Source of the DNA: Agaribacillus sp965228415 | GTDB taxonomy: Bacteria > Bacteroidota > Bacteroidia > Cytophagales > Cyclobacteriaceae | Direction of reading: 5' to 3' | Length of the DNA stretch: 64,000 nucleotides | NCBI GenBank assembly: GCA_965228415.1 | Contig: OZ245814.1 | Span: 3,782,001 to 3,846,000, forward strand | Part shown: piece by piece, positions 10,329 through 18,490 of the stretch | How the letters are laid out: the number at the start of each line of letters is the position of its first letter | How positions within the stretch are numbered: position 1 is the first letter of the stretch | Translations under genes and position numbers: made by a program | Notes under the pieces: model-generated | Told to the model about the DNA's origin: nothing | Databases searched by the model: none | Seen by the model: only the letters and a program-made list of their open reading frames with translations

Positions 10329-10516
10329 TTTATATTTACCTGCCTGGAAATATTTATATTTATTCACGAATCAAAACAGCAGAGGTGAACTATAGTGACC
10401 TGCTAAGATTACGACTTATCTGGCGCATCAGTCCTCTGCTGTCTTATAGATTTGCATTAAATAGAATATTAGGTTTTCAGACCTATTACAAGGCATTAAT
10501 GAAATCATATAAAGTT
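10329..10516 (+). ncRNA. Candidate IS110 bridge RNA region
   Basis: The non-coding left end contains a perfect 10-bp stem, ACAGCAGAGG (10376-10385) with CCTCTGCTGT (10433-10442). It encloses a 47-nt internal segment with GACCTGC, a 7-mer shared with the target repeat, and an inner TAAG/CTTA hairpin. A second hairpin, TAGGT-TTTCAG-ACCTA, is at 10470-10485. IS110 elements are known to encode a bridge RNA in this position whose loops pair with target and donor DNA. The assignment is by position and structure only. Confidence 0.5.
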
Positions 10517-11500
10517 ATGAAAAAGTATTTAAAAGTTATGGGCATTGATGTGTCTAAGAGTCACCTTGACATTTGTCTTTATTCAGAATCACAACCCACC
10601 TTTTTCAGGGTTAAAAATGCAGATCAGGGCTTTCAACAAATCCTTGAATTATTGGGCGAAAAGCAACAAGTACTGGTTTGCTTGGAGCATACTGGTATTT
10701 ATACTTTTCCAGTTTGTAGTTTTCTGTCCGAGAATAAAATAGCTTACACTTTAATTGCCGCTGCGCAAATTAAAAAATCAATGGGCATCCAACGTGGAAA
10801 GAATGACAAGGCAGACGCAAGAACCATAGCCAGATATGGCTTCCTTTTTCAAAATGAGCTATCAGTGACCATATTACCTGAAAAGCTTATCATGAAACTA
10901 AAGTTGCTCTTTGGCCATAGGGAGCGGTTGGTAAAGGCTAAAAAAGTGGTTGCTGTGCCTGTCAAAGAAATGAACCAGTTCATTAGCAAAGATTTATACA
11001 GCCCCATTCACAGATCCACTGAGCAGGTTATCAACAAAATTCAAAAGCAAATAGATAGCATTGATAAACAAATGATTGATCTGATCAGTGCTGCTCCCAA
11101 GCTAAAAGATTGCTTTGAGTTATGTCAATCCGTGCCAGGCATAGGACCTCAAATTGCCATTTATCTGATCATCACTACAAGAGGGTTTAATGCATTTAAA
11201 ACTGCCAGGCAATTTGCTTGCTATTCTGGGATTGCTCCCTTCGAATATTCATCAGGAAAAACTATCAGGGGTAAAAGCAAAGTGAACCACCTGGCCAACA
11301 AAAAAGCTAAGGCTTTGCTCAGTATGGGAGCACTCAATGCTATTCGTCATGATCGAGAGCTTAAAGCTTATTTTGAACGAAAAGTTAAACAGGGCAAAAA
11401 CAAAATGGCTGTCTTAAATGCGGTAAGAAACAAATTGATCGCACGCGTCTTTGCAACTGTTAACAGAGCTACTCCTTACATACAGGTAGCTAAATATTAA
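10517..11500 (+). CDS. IS110-family transposase (DEDD recombinase)
   Basis: A 327-aa protein from ATG 10517 (an upstream ATG at 10499 is also in frame; earlier codons do not look like IS110). The RuvC-like domain has Asp11 (GIDVSK), Glu57 (LEHTG), Asp97 and Asp100 (KNDKADAR). The C-terminal Transposase_20 domain contains SVPGIGPQIA and the serine-bearing YSGIAPFEYSSGKTIRG block. All key residues are present, so the element may be active. Confidence 0.93.
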   Translation: MKKYLKVMGIDVSKSHLDICLYSESQPTFFRVKNADQGFQQILELLGEKQQVLVCLEHTGIYTFPVCSFLSENKIAYTLIAAAQIKKSMGIQRGKNDKADARTIARYGFLFQNELSVTILPEKLIMKLKLLFGHRERLVKAKKVVAVPVKEMNQFISKDLYSPIHRSTEQVINKIQKQIDSIDKQMIDLISAAPKLKDCFELCQSVPGIGPQIAIYLIITTRGFNAFKTARQFACYSGIAPFEYSSGKTIRGKSKVNHLANKKAKALLSMGALNAIRHDRELKAYFERKVKQGKNKMAVLNAVRNKLIARVFATVNRATPYIQVAKY

Positions 11501-11586
11501 TCTTTACAAAATACAGTTAAGTTTTGTTGATTTTATCATAGAATGCGCCAGTTGAAGGACTGGAAGACCTGCCAGTTGAGTGTTAA

Positions 11587-11812
11587 GGGCTTTTTTATTT
11601 CTCATCCTTTCCTATTCTTTCTCATCGTTTCCCAACATTTTTTGGTATTTCTCAACATATTTTTGTCCGAATCTACCTCACACTCGCGCAGGTCTTCCGG
11701 TCCTGTGCGAATTAAATAGTATAGGCGAAATAATAATGGATTTATCCTGTTGATAACCACTCCCTTTTCCTTACACCTTCTTTCACGATTGGCACAGGAC
11801 TGGAAGACCTGC
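11587..11812. repeat. MITE-like palindromic repeat, copy B (intact)
   Basis: Inverted arms are at 11686-11709 (GCGCAGGTCTTCCGG and onward) and 11791-11814. The core between the arms is almost identical to that of copy A. The 3' arm abuts the start of a truncated secreted-protein gene. This copy has no IS insertion and shows what the target site looked like. Confidence 0.7.
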
Positions 11813-11817
11813 GCCAG

Positions 11818-12078
11818 TTGAATGCATTGAAGCAAACAGCATTAGGATTAACTATTGTCGCCGCTAGCGTGTTCGGTGCGAAGGCACAAGGCAATCTTGT
11901 TGCCTTCAATGAAAATGCCAAGGTTGTAAAGAACAATGGTTTGACCAATTACACAAGCGCGGTTCCCAGCTCCAAGAGAGATCATGTTCCTCTTCATACA
12001 AGGCAGTCTTGGCATGATTTATTATGCCTGAAAAAGGTAAATCCAAAGTTAGGTTTACGTAAAATTTTATCTATTTGA
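11818..12078 (+). pseudogene. Truncated secreted-protein gene fragment
   Basis: Starting from a TTG inside the end of repeat copy B, the frame gives a typical signal peptide (NALKQTALGLTIVAASVFG, AKAQ cleavage) and about 30 plausible mature residues, then low-complexity unrelated sequence to the stop. I read it as the 5' remainder of a gene whose start was altered by the repeat and whose 3' part is lost. The family is not recognised. Confidence 0.4.
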
Positions 12079-12423
12079 TCATAGCTCTACACCATAAGTA
12101 CTATGGCTCCATCATAGCCAAACCCAAACGCTTTTTCAGTGATGAATCTCTTGATTTGGGTTATTGCATTCCATAGGCGATCCTAGGTTGAAATTGAGGA
12201 TAATGTAAAATAGGCTTTAAGATTACTTACAGAGACTTAATTAATCTACTCTCAATGCAACTCATAATTTCCCTCTAGATTTTTAAAACAATAATCATTT
12301 AACGGTTTTAGCATATGATTTGACAGAATCTACACATTTATTGAGTTGATTAATTCTCAACTTGACTGCTATAAATCGAAACGCAAAAGGCATTAATAAT
12401 CCTATTTAAATCCCAAAACCATT
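12079..12423. other. Intergenic, nothing clear
   Basis: AT-rich sequence with no gene. A short open stretch at 12063-12173 (HHKYYGSIIAKPKRFFSDES and onward) has no start and may be debris. No AraC-type direct repeat like those elsewhere in the window is visible here. Confidence 0.3.
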
Positions 12424-12464
12424 CCCATATGGTTAAACGATGGGAGGCGTATACCGAAAAGCCT
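12424..12464 (+). ncRNA. Pseudoknot-type leader element, copy K
   Basis: Hairpin 1 is CCCAT (12424-12428) with ATGGG (12440-12444); hairpin 2 is AGGC (12445-12448) with GCCT (12461-12464). Loop 1 TGGT can pair with loop 2 ACCG, including one U-G wobble. The same two-hairpin shape occurs before other surface-protein genes in the window with compensatory stem changes (CCCGT/ACGGG at 24311). It overlaps the first ATG of the lipoprotein frame, so translation more likely starts downstream. Confidence 0.5.
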
Positions 12465-12498
12465 TATGAGTAGGACAAAAATTTATTTCTTAACAAGA

Positions 12499-13245
12499 AT
12501 GATTACAACTAGCATTTTTAGTTCCCTGCCCTTGAGAATATTGAGGGTGGGATTTTCAAGATGCGGCATTGCCTTTACCACAGCATTCATTTTGACCCTT
12601 TCTTTATTAGGATGTCGTGAGAATGAGGCCATGGACGAAGGTAGTCCACAGGAAGTAGTTTTCTCTATCAGTGCAACAGAAAGTAGCCGTCAGGCATCGA
12701 CTTCTTCCATTAGTCAGGTGACCCAGGCGATTGTGACCATCACCAAAAGCGATAGTGTTGCTACTGAGTATACCAACGCCTCTATTGAGGTATATCCGTT
12801 TGATGGGCGGGTGTTTATAAAAAACATTTCCCTTCTACCAGGCGCTTACAAGGTAACAGCATTTGCCTTAGTAAGTGAAAGCAATGAGATTCTCTATGCC
12901 ACACCTATGGCGGGTAGTCCTTTGGCTGCCAATGTAACAACACATTTGGAGATTGATTTTGAGGTGGAACCAAATGAAAAAAACGAAATTCCGATTGAGG
13001 TGATCTCGGTAAGTGGACAAAATCCTTCGGATTTCGGGTTGTTTTTTTTTGAAATTGGCGTGGTGGAAACCTTAGACTTCCAAATCAGCTTCACAGAGCT
13101 GGGAGGAACGAGTTTCATTCCCTCTACCCTTACCATTACTTATGGAGAAGACTATGAATACACTCAGAAGTTGACCGGGGAAGAGGATGCCGTACAAGTA
13201 CGAGCGCAAAGTGAATTACACTATACAGTTACGGCACTCGAATAA
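12499..13245 (+). CDS. Lipoprotein of unknown function
   Basis: From the ATG at 12499 the product is 248 aa. A hydrophobic stretch ends in a lipobox (LTLSLLGC, Cys39), so it is probably an outer-membrane or surface lipoprotein. The mature part has a beta-sandwich pattern: variable acidic strands and a PGAYKVTAFAL turn like those of fimbrillin- or DUF4493-like adhesins of Bacteroidota. An upstream in-frame ATG (12466) lies inside a structured leader and would give an unusually long n-region. The family is not recognised with certainty. Confidence 0.65.
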   Translation: MITTSIFSSLPLRILRVGFSRCGIAFTTAFILTLSLLGCRENEAMDEGSPQEVVFSISATESSRQASTSSISQVTQAIVTITKSDSVATEYTNASIEVYPFDGRVFIKNISLLPGAYKVTAFALVSESNEILYATPMAGSPLAANVTTHLEIDFEVEPNEKNEIPIEVISVSGQNPSDFGLFFFEIGVVETLDFQISFTELGGTSFIPSTLTITYGEDYEYTQKLTGEEDAVQVRAQSELHYTVTALE

Positions 13246-13272
13246 TCAATTAAAAATTAAATCAAAATAAAC

Positions 13273-13395
13273 ATGGCTAAATACGAAAAAGTAGGCAGAA
13301 GAAGATTCTACAGAAGGAAAAAAGAAAACAATATTTGGGGCATTATCGCTGTAATTTTTGTGATCATTCTGATCATTGGCAGTCAATGTTCTTGA
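13273..13395 (+). CDS. 40-aa basic membrane peptide
   Basis: A small ORF begins 28 bp after the lipoprotein gene. It has a very basic N-terminal half (VGRRRFYRRKKENN) and one transmembrane helix (WGIIAVIFVIILIIG), ending QCS. The composition is that of a single-pass peptide with its basic end in the cytoplasm. It could be structural or a small regulator. It is too short to classify. Confidence 0.5.
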   Translation: MAKYEKVGRRRFYRRKKENNIWGIIAVIFVIILIIGSQCS

Positions 13396-13444
13396 GCAAG
13401 GACATTGACTTTTTCTAATTCCAAAATCTTAAAATCTTAACGAA

Positions 13445-13519
13445 ATGAATATAAGCAATTGCAATACAAGCGGAATCTATATTAAATGTCTTACAATTGG
13501 GATAGGGGCAGGAATTTGA
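13445..13519 (+). CDS. Possible 24-aa peptide
   Basis: A short frame (MNISNCNTSGIYIKCLTIGI and onward) between the 40-aa peptide and the T9SS cargo gene. Two cysteines and a glycine-rich hydrophobic tail make it peptide-like, but a chance ORF of this size is likely. Confidence 0.2.
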   Translation: MNISNCNTSGIYIKCLTIGIGAGI

Positions 13520-13612
13520 GGCAGTTTTAAGTGGTCTTAGAAGTCTTTTTTTGTTATACAAATAAATAGAAATTTCATTTTTTGTTTTAAATAATAATAA
13601 AATTTTGCTGCT

Positions 13613-14779
13613 ATGAAAAAGCTATCACGAATTACAACTTTATTGTTAATCTTACTTTTTACTGGACCAGAAATCGTTTTTGCAGATGCCTGGATCAAAG
13701 TGAGGAGTAAATGTAGATGGTATCGAAAAAAATATAAAGGTCACGCACATTTGAAATACTGTGGTGCTGTTTTTTGGTTGAAGGGTGATACTGATAAAGG
13801 TTGTGAGACTTTCGATGCAAGGGCTTTTGCCGATCCGTTTAATGATGGAGGAATGACAGCAAGCGCCTGGAGAACGAGGAGGGTTATAAACCAACCCCCT
13901 TTTGAAGCTGTTGTATATGAAATGGGTACTTTCGTACCACAATTTGCTGGGATTTGTGGTGGAGAAAACAACCTTTTACAACCTTCCTATCTATCTTACT
14001 CACCAATTGTTGAAACTCAGAAAGGTTCCAAGGGTTCAGTTGGGCTAGAATCCGAAGAACCCATATTTGATTACACCAATAGAGTCATAATTTTGAAAAA
14101 CATAAAAGGTCATTTTAATATGGCATCAGGTGATATCATAAATGATTTTCTGGCCTTCACTATATCGTTAACCAATCAACCCGAAGAATTTAATGAGGGT
14201 TCTATAGCTGATTCCGAATATCGTGAAAAATTGTTATGGTCAGCGAAAGCGCTTTTGAACAATGGTAAATTGATTATGAACAGCAATTTTGCCTCCGATC
14301 AATTCACTTTCAACTCCGAAAGCAAAACAGATCGTACAATAGTAAATTTAAACATGGATCAATTAGTGATTCCTGTTCCAGAAGGAATAGACATGGATAA
14401 TTTGGTCGTCAATATTGGAAGCGATGCTGGAAATCTAGGCTATGGGATTTCGGACAAATTCAAGATTAACAAAATCGATCAATCTATCACAATCAGAGAG
14501 CCAATGGTTTTCAATGAAATTTTTGATTTCACTAATTATCCTAATCCAGTATCTAAAGAGCTTAATATTCAAATTAAATTGAAGGAGAGCTCACAAGCCA
14601 CTGTTATTCTATATGATACTGATGGAAATCCTGTTCAGGAAGTTTTTGATGGGAAAATAATATCGAATAAACCTTTAAATATTGTGCATGAATTAAAAGG
14701 TCTCAAACCAAATAAAGTATACTTCCTAAAACTAATAACAAATAAAAGGACGTTGATAAGAAAAGTACTTATAGAATAG
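13613..14779 (+). CDS. T9SS type A sorting domain protein
   Basis: This 388-aa protein has a signal peptide (about 1-25, FADA), an N-terminal region with several Cys (CRWYRKKY, YCGAVFW, GCETFD, GICGG), a middle beta-rich domain and a C-terminal type A sorting domain (308-388: NYPNPVSKELNIQI, ATVILYDTDGNPV, VYFLKLITNKRTLIRKVLIE). Such domains are cleaved during T9SS secretion. It is followed by an outer-membrane barrel gene. No catalytic motif was recognised. Confidence 0.85.
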   Translation: MKKLSRITTLLLILLFTGPEIVFADAWIKVRSKCRWYRKKYKGHAHLKYCGAVFWLKGDTDKGCETFDARAFADPFNDGGMTASAWRTRRVINQPPFEAVVYEMGTFVPQFAGICGGENNLLQPSYLSYSPIVETQKGSKGSVGLESEEPIFDYTNRVIILKNIKGHFNMASGDIINDFLAFTISLTNQPEEFNEGSIADSEYREKLLWSAKALLNNGKLIMNSNFASDQFTFNSESKTDRTIVNLNMDQLVIPVPEGIDMDNLVVNIGSDAGNLGYGISDKFKINKIDQSITIREPMVFNEIFDFTNYPNPVSKELNIQIKLKESSQATVILYDTDGNPVQEVFDGKIISNKPLNIVHELKGLKPNKVYFLKLITNKRTLIRKVLIE

Positions 14780-14789
14780 ACTCATTGGG

Positions 14790-14811
14790 GATATTCCTTC
14801 ACAGGAATATC
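14790..14811 (+). terminator. Hairpin after T9SS gene
   Basis: GATATTCCT-TCAC-AGGAATATC, a 9-bp stem with a weak T-rich tail, then a second hairpin CCACTT-TGAC-AAGTGG at 14821-14836. It may attenuate transcription rather than stop it fully before the next gene. Confidence 0.45.
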
Positions 14812-14851
14812 TCATTTAAGCCACTTTGACAAGTGGTTAATACTAATATAT

Positions 14852-15598
14852 ATGAAAAAACTGCTACTCCTGTACCTTCTCCTTGTTTCTTTCATCGGGC
14901 TATCTCAGGAAAAAGAGTTATACCCAACAAATCGATTGCTGCTTGGCGCCAATATTAAACCCATTATTGGTTTTTCAATTTTCTCTCAAAGTGGATTTAT
15001 ACATCCAAGCATAAACATTTCTTCACTTCCTTCCTTATCAGGTGGTGTTACTATTAGAAAATTGGTATCTAACCGCTGGTTCTTTGAGACAGGCTTGAAT
15101 ATTTCACGTATGGGTTATTCAATTGTATTCACCCCGCATTATCAAGCGAATCAGAAATGGAGGGATCAAAACAGGTGGACATCCACATTTGGAATAGGAG
15201 AAATTCCAACACTCATAAATTATCAATTTGCTAATTCCAACCAACTATCATTTTATGGAATTGCTGGCATAAGTTGGATATTTTATGCCAGTAAAACTGA
15301 TGTTACTGTAGGGTCTGCAACTAGCAATAATGATATCTTCAATGGTAGCAATTTTGAACAGGAAACTACCATTAGATTAAATGACTTTTTAAAACCGACA
15401 TTAATGTTTGGAGTAGGAACAGAAAGACAAAGTAGAAAAGGATGGCACTACGGATCTTCTTTAGTGTTTAGCTTTGGAGTTGGTTCGATAGCGGAGTGGG
15501 ATTACCTTTTGACGGTAAATGATGAGACTTTTTCTAATATCATTGTGAATAAAGGTACCTACATTGGATTGACTTTTTTTCTGCTTTTTCCATTGTAG
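14852..15598 (+). CDS. Outer-membrane beta-barrel protein (PorT-like)
   Basis: A 248-aa protein with a signal peptide (1-18, IGLSQ) and alternating amphipathic strands: LLLGANIKPIIGFS, WFFETGLNISRMGYSI, FYGIAGISWIFYAS, and an aromatic/hydrophobic C-terminal strand FFLLFPL. Size and pattern fit the OMP_b-brl_2 group of small Bacteroidota barrels. It sits 72 bp after the type A cargo gene and may help that protein reach or stay on the surface. Confidence 0.7.
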   Translation: MKKLLLLYLLLVSFIGLSQEKELYPTNRLLLGANIKPIIGFSIFSQSGFIHPSINISSLPSLSGGVTIRKLVSNRWFFETGLNISRMGYSIVFTPHYQANQKWRDQNRWTSTFGIGEIPTLINYQFANSNQLSFYGIAGISWIFYASKTDVTVGSATSNNDIFNGSNFEQETTIRLNDFLKPTLMFGVGTERQSRKGWHYGSSLVFSFGVGSIAEWDYLLTVNDETFSNIIVNKGTYIGLTFFLLFPL

Positions 15599-15745
15599 AC
15601 TTTGTGCCAAGCCTAAATATTACAAATTAAAGCACCGATAGGCATTTGGTTATTCGTTGTTGACGGAAAACCGCCTGGCTTGCATTGCCCAGAATTCCAA
15701 CATATACCACGATTAGGCCCAGTGACAGGGTAGCTGCATTTTGAC

Positions 15746-16530
15746 GCCCCTCTAGGTGTAGTTTAAACTACACCTTCATATCAAATCAACGTCAATCAAT
15801 GCATCCATTTGCGCATAATTCCGGGCACTGCTGTAAAGATAATCCTCAGGTCTTTCAACACAGCCTGATCTCACAGGATTTTCGTGAATATAGTGCATCC
15901 TGGCATCAAATAGCTCATTTGCATCAAGTTCTACCGCATGGTTCTCGTGTGTCCATAGCTGAAGTTCGGATACTCTTTTATTGTACTTTGCATGATACTT
16001 TAATATCATCTCCATCCACTCACGCAGGCTTTCTCCTTTACATATTTTTATGGTATCTAATATCCTTTTGCTTGTATATCTTTTAAAATCCCGTACTAAT
16101 CCAGATAAATCTCCTAACTCACTACGCATTATTGCATGCACATGATTGGTCATAATCACTTAAGCATATAGCTTCAAACCCTTCGACTCCCTACAATACT
16201 GGAAGCTTTCTAGTATTATATCCTTATACAACCGTCTTGAAAATACATCCACCCAACCCACTACCTGAAACGTTAAAAAATACGACTGTTCCTGATCTCT
16301 AATCTGATAGGCCGTTCCCATGATAAATATGAAAGTTTAAAAAATGATGTTTTTGAAATAGGGAACATATTAATTATCACTTGAAATTCCAGGGCATGGG
16401 GATAGTCATTTTTGAACCATTTCGGTAAGAAGTCAGCATTCAAATGCCTGGTATCGTTTCCAAAATGATATAAGGACGTAGAAAATTCTACGCCCAGTGC
16501 TATCTTTTTTTAAACTACGCCTAGAGGGGC
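15746..16530 (-). mobile_element. RAYT/REP-type element
   Basis: A pair of inverted 22-mers (GCCCCTCTAGGYGTAGTTTAAA) at 15746-15767 and 16509-16530, one mismatch apart, bounds about 785 bp. Each end carries a hairpin palindrome: GGTGTAGTTTAAACTACACC at the left and GGACGTAGAA-AA-TTCTACGCCC-like at 16478-16499. Between them lies a minus-strand tyrosine (Y1) transposase frame. This is the layout of REP-associated tyrosine transposases. The element interrupts the end of the FG-GAP gene. Confidence 0.65.
15776..16321 (-). pseudogene. RAYT (IS200-like Y1 transposase) with one in-frame stop
   Basis: From ATG 16321 the frame reads 53 residues (MGTAYQIRDQEQSYFLTFQV ... LKLYA), then TAA at 16162-16160, then continues in the same frame as VIMTNHVHAIMRSE to 15776. 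HVH is the HUH metal-binding motif; the tyrosine in DFKRYTSK is the probable nucleophile. Only one codon prevents a full-length 181-aa protein, so loss is recent or the stop is bypassed. A GTG restart at 16159 would lack the N-terminal strands of the fold. Confidence 0.8.
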
Positions 16531-16613
16531 ATTGGAAACGTTGATATCGCTTACCATAAAGCCCGTGACGGCCATATCGAAGGTAAAGGTAACCTCAAAG
16601 GGAGCCCCGGCAT

Positions 16614-17951
16614 TTACTCCAACCGGGGCGAAACACCACTTGCGCTTATATTGTACACGCGTACATGGCCTGAATTGAAACCGTTTATATCGTTTAACGG
16701 AGCCCCTATGGCCAGCACGCTACCGTCAGAGGACAGGCTCACGCTACTTCCTAACTCATCGCCCGCCGCCTCGCCATAGATGGCACCGCCCACCTGCCTC
16801 CAACCAAGGAGAGCGGCATCATCCCTTTTGTACACGCGTACATGGCCTGAATTATCACCGTTTACATTGTTTAACGGAGCCCCTATGGCCAGCACGCTAC
16901 CGTCGGACGACAGGCTAACACTACGTCCCGACACATCGCCCGCCGCCTCGCCATAGATAGCACCGCCCACCTGTCTCCAACCAAGGGCAACGGTACCATC
17001 CCTTTCATACACGCGTACATGGCCTGAATTATCACCGTTTACATTGTTTAACGGAGCCCCTATGGCCAGCACGCTGCCGTCGGACGACAGGCTAACACTA
17101 CGTCCTGACACATCGCCCGCCGCCTCGCCATAGATAGCACCGCCCACCTGCCTCCAACCAAGGGGAGCGGCATCATCCCTTTTGTACACGCGCACATGGC
17201 CTGAATTATCACCGTTTCCATCGTTAAAGGGAGCCCCTATGGCCAGCACGCTGCCGTCGGACGACAGGCTAACACTACGTCCTGACACATCGCCCGCCGC
17301 CTCGCCATAGATAGCACCGCCTATCTGTTCCCACTTAAAACCGCACGGAGATAGGGCATCCACAACTTTTTCATACACCCGTACATGGCCTGAAAAATCA
17401 CCGTTTCCATCGCTCCACGGAGCTCCTATGGCCAGCACACTGCCGTCAGAAGACAGGCTCACACTATGTCCTGACCGATCGCCCGCCGCCTCGCCTTCGA
17501 TATCATCGCCCACCTGTCTCCAACCAAGGTCAGCGGTACCATCCCTTTCATACACACGTACATGACCTGTGAATGGAAAGACCCCAGAGGCCCCTATGGC
17601 CAGCACGCTGCCGTCAGAAGACAGGCTCACACTATATCCTGACAGATCGTTCACCGTCTGGCCATCGATATCACCGCCTACCTGTTCCCACTTAAAACCA
17701 CCCGGGGATAGGGCATCCATAACTTTTTCATACACCCGTACATGGCCTGAATTATCACTGTTTCCATCGTTAAAGGGAGCCCCCATGGCCAGCACGCTGC
17801 CGTCGGACGACAGGCTAACACTATGTCCTGACCAATTGAACGCCGCCTCGCCTTCGAAGTCACCGCCTATCTGTACCTGGCCACGAACGCCAAAGCCAAT
17901 TGCACCAAAAAAGAATACCCATATGAATTGTAACTGCACTTGTTTTTTCAT
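16614..17951 (-). CDS. FG-GAP repeat surface protein, 3' truncated
   Basis: From ATG 17951 (by analogy with sibling genes that begin MKKQ; an upstream ATG at 18008 lies in the leader) the 445-aa product has a signal peptide ending GVRG-Q and seven FG-GAP-like repeats of about 58 residues, each with SGxSVSLSSDGSVLAIGAP and SGHVRVYxxx. After residue 438 the frame ends at TAA 16614-16616. The next frame continues with VNAGAPFEVTFTFDMAVTGF, the Ig-like segment that precedes the type B sorting domain in siblings. A frameshift plus the RAYT element has therefore removed the secretion signal. Confidence 0.8.
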   Translation of the reverse strand: MKKQVQLQFIWVFFFGAIGFGVRGQVQIGGDFEGEAAFNWSGHSVSLSSDGSVLAMGAPFNDGNSDNSGHVRVYEKVMDALSPGGFKWEQVGGDIDGQTVNDLSGYSVSLSSDGSVLAIGASGVFPFTGHVRVYERDGTADLGWRQVGDDIEGEAAGDRSGHSVSLSSDGSVLAIGAPWSDGNGDFSGHVRVYEKVVDALSPCGFKWEQIGGAIYGEAAGDVSGRSVSLSSDGSVLAIGAPFNDGNGDNSGHVRVYKRDDAAPLGWRQVGGAIYGEAAGDVSGRSVSLSSDGSVLAIGAPLNNVNGDNSGHVRVYERDGTVALGWRQVGGAIYGEAAGDVSGRSVSLSSDGSVLAIGAPLNNVNGDNSGHVRVYKRDDAALLGWRQVGGAIYGEAAGDELGSSVSLSSDGSVLAIGAPLNDINGFNSGHVRVYNISASGVSPRLE

Positions 17952-18218
17952 AGTCTTTGTCTTTTTAGATAGATAAATAGCAGCATGGCTAAAATTGAAG
18001 TTTCTCATGATCGTAGCTTCGGTTTTCTCCTCCCGCTGATCACCATACGGGAACGGTCTCTTTATAATGATACTTACTCCGCTGAGGGTAACAGTGACAT
18101 GTTTTCTCGTTGGGTCATCGCTGGGGAATTAAGGGCAGAAAGCCAATGCTTTCTGCCCCATTCACCCAACTTTCGCCTTCATGCACTGGTTAAAAAAAAT
18201 TAGGCAATTGTATAATGA
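17952..18218 (-). ncRNA. Structured 5' leader, copy L1
   Basis: Reading towards the FG-GAP gene, it has a long hairpin (arms 18133-18143 and 18148-18158, GGGCAGAAAGC/GCTTTCTGCCC), a small ACCCTC-AGCG-GAG hairpin, and a pseudoknot unit at 18015-18051 (CCCG/CGGG stem, loop TGGT opposite loop ACCG). The same order of parts is found before the genes at 39.05, 40.27 and 43.91 kb. Confidence 0.6.
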
Positions 18219-18277
18219 CAAAGGTAACAAAGAAGGGGTCGAATGGACTGTGCGAAAATCGTTAAAATCTATGTGAG
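18219..18277 (-). promoter_or_regulatory. AraC-type direct repeat plus -7 box, copy L1
   Basis: On the minus strand, CTCACATAG (18277-18269) and TTCGCACAG (18256-18248) are spaced 21 bp start to start. After 21 bp comes TACCTTTG (18226-18219), a full match to the Bacteroidota -7 consensus TAnnTTTG. This fits an activator bound next to RNA polymerase upstream of the FG-GAP gene. Confidence 0.7.
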
Positions 18278-18291
18278 AAACGTCTAATGAG

Positions 18292-18335
18292 AAAAGTAGC
18301 ATAATGAAAAACGCGAAAATGAAAAAATTGGATTT
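18292..18335 (+). repeat. Fragment matching the start of the ABM-domain gene
   Basis: About 44 bp (AAAAGTAGCATAATGAAAAA and onward) is nearly identical to 29782-29828, which contains the start codon of the tandem ABM gene. One A is missing, so no frame survives. It is a relic of recombination between the two loci. Confidence 0.55.
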
Positions 18336-18371
18336 GAAAATCCTGAAAGTACAACTAAGATTGCTGTGGTG

Positions 18372-18490
18372 GTTAGAATCTTGCTTTGTGTCATCTTTTT
18401 AAATTTTGTTACAATGCAATATTCTGGAAGATCGATGGTCTGTGGAATGGATCTTTGGCGAGAAGGTATGGGCAATTTTCCCTTCATCCA
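18372..18490 (-). repeat. 119-bp direct repeat, copy a
   Basis: Nearly identical (about 90 percent by eye) to 18926-19044, offset 554 bp. The two copies flank the detached AraC gene. This copy is followed, on its minus-strand downstream side, by unrelated sequence, so the gene that once followed it is gone. Confidence 0.7.

Larger units (their letters stand above)
10311..11573 (+). mobile_element. IS110-family insertion element
   Basis: The element is bounded by an 18-bp direct repeat (AGGACTGGAAGACCTGCC) at 10311-10328 and 11556-11573, giving a 1,245-bp unit. It carries one DEDD transposase, about 190 bp of non-coding left end, a short right end of about 55 bp, and no terminal inverted repeats. 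The long left end fits the IS110 group rather than IS1111. The exact crossover lies somewhere inside the 18-bp repeat, which contains two CT dinucleotides, the usual core in known IS110 members. Confidence 0.8.

Noticed and set aside
16660..17900. Regularly spaced near-identical blocks that could suggest a CRISPR array
   Set aside because: The period is about 170 bp, the whole block is coding, and each unit is an FG-GAP repeat; there are no short repeats with unique spacers.
18284..18487. 67-aa frame starting like the AraC gene upstream region
   Set aside because: It is the translation of the 119-bp repeat copy without a following HTH; a duplication artefact.
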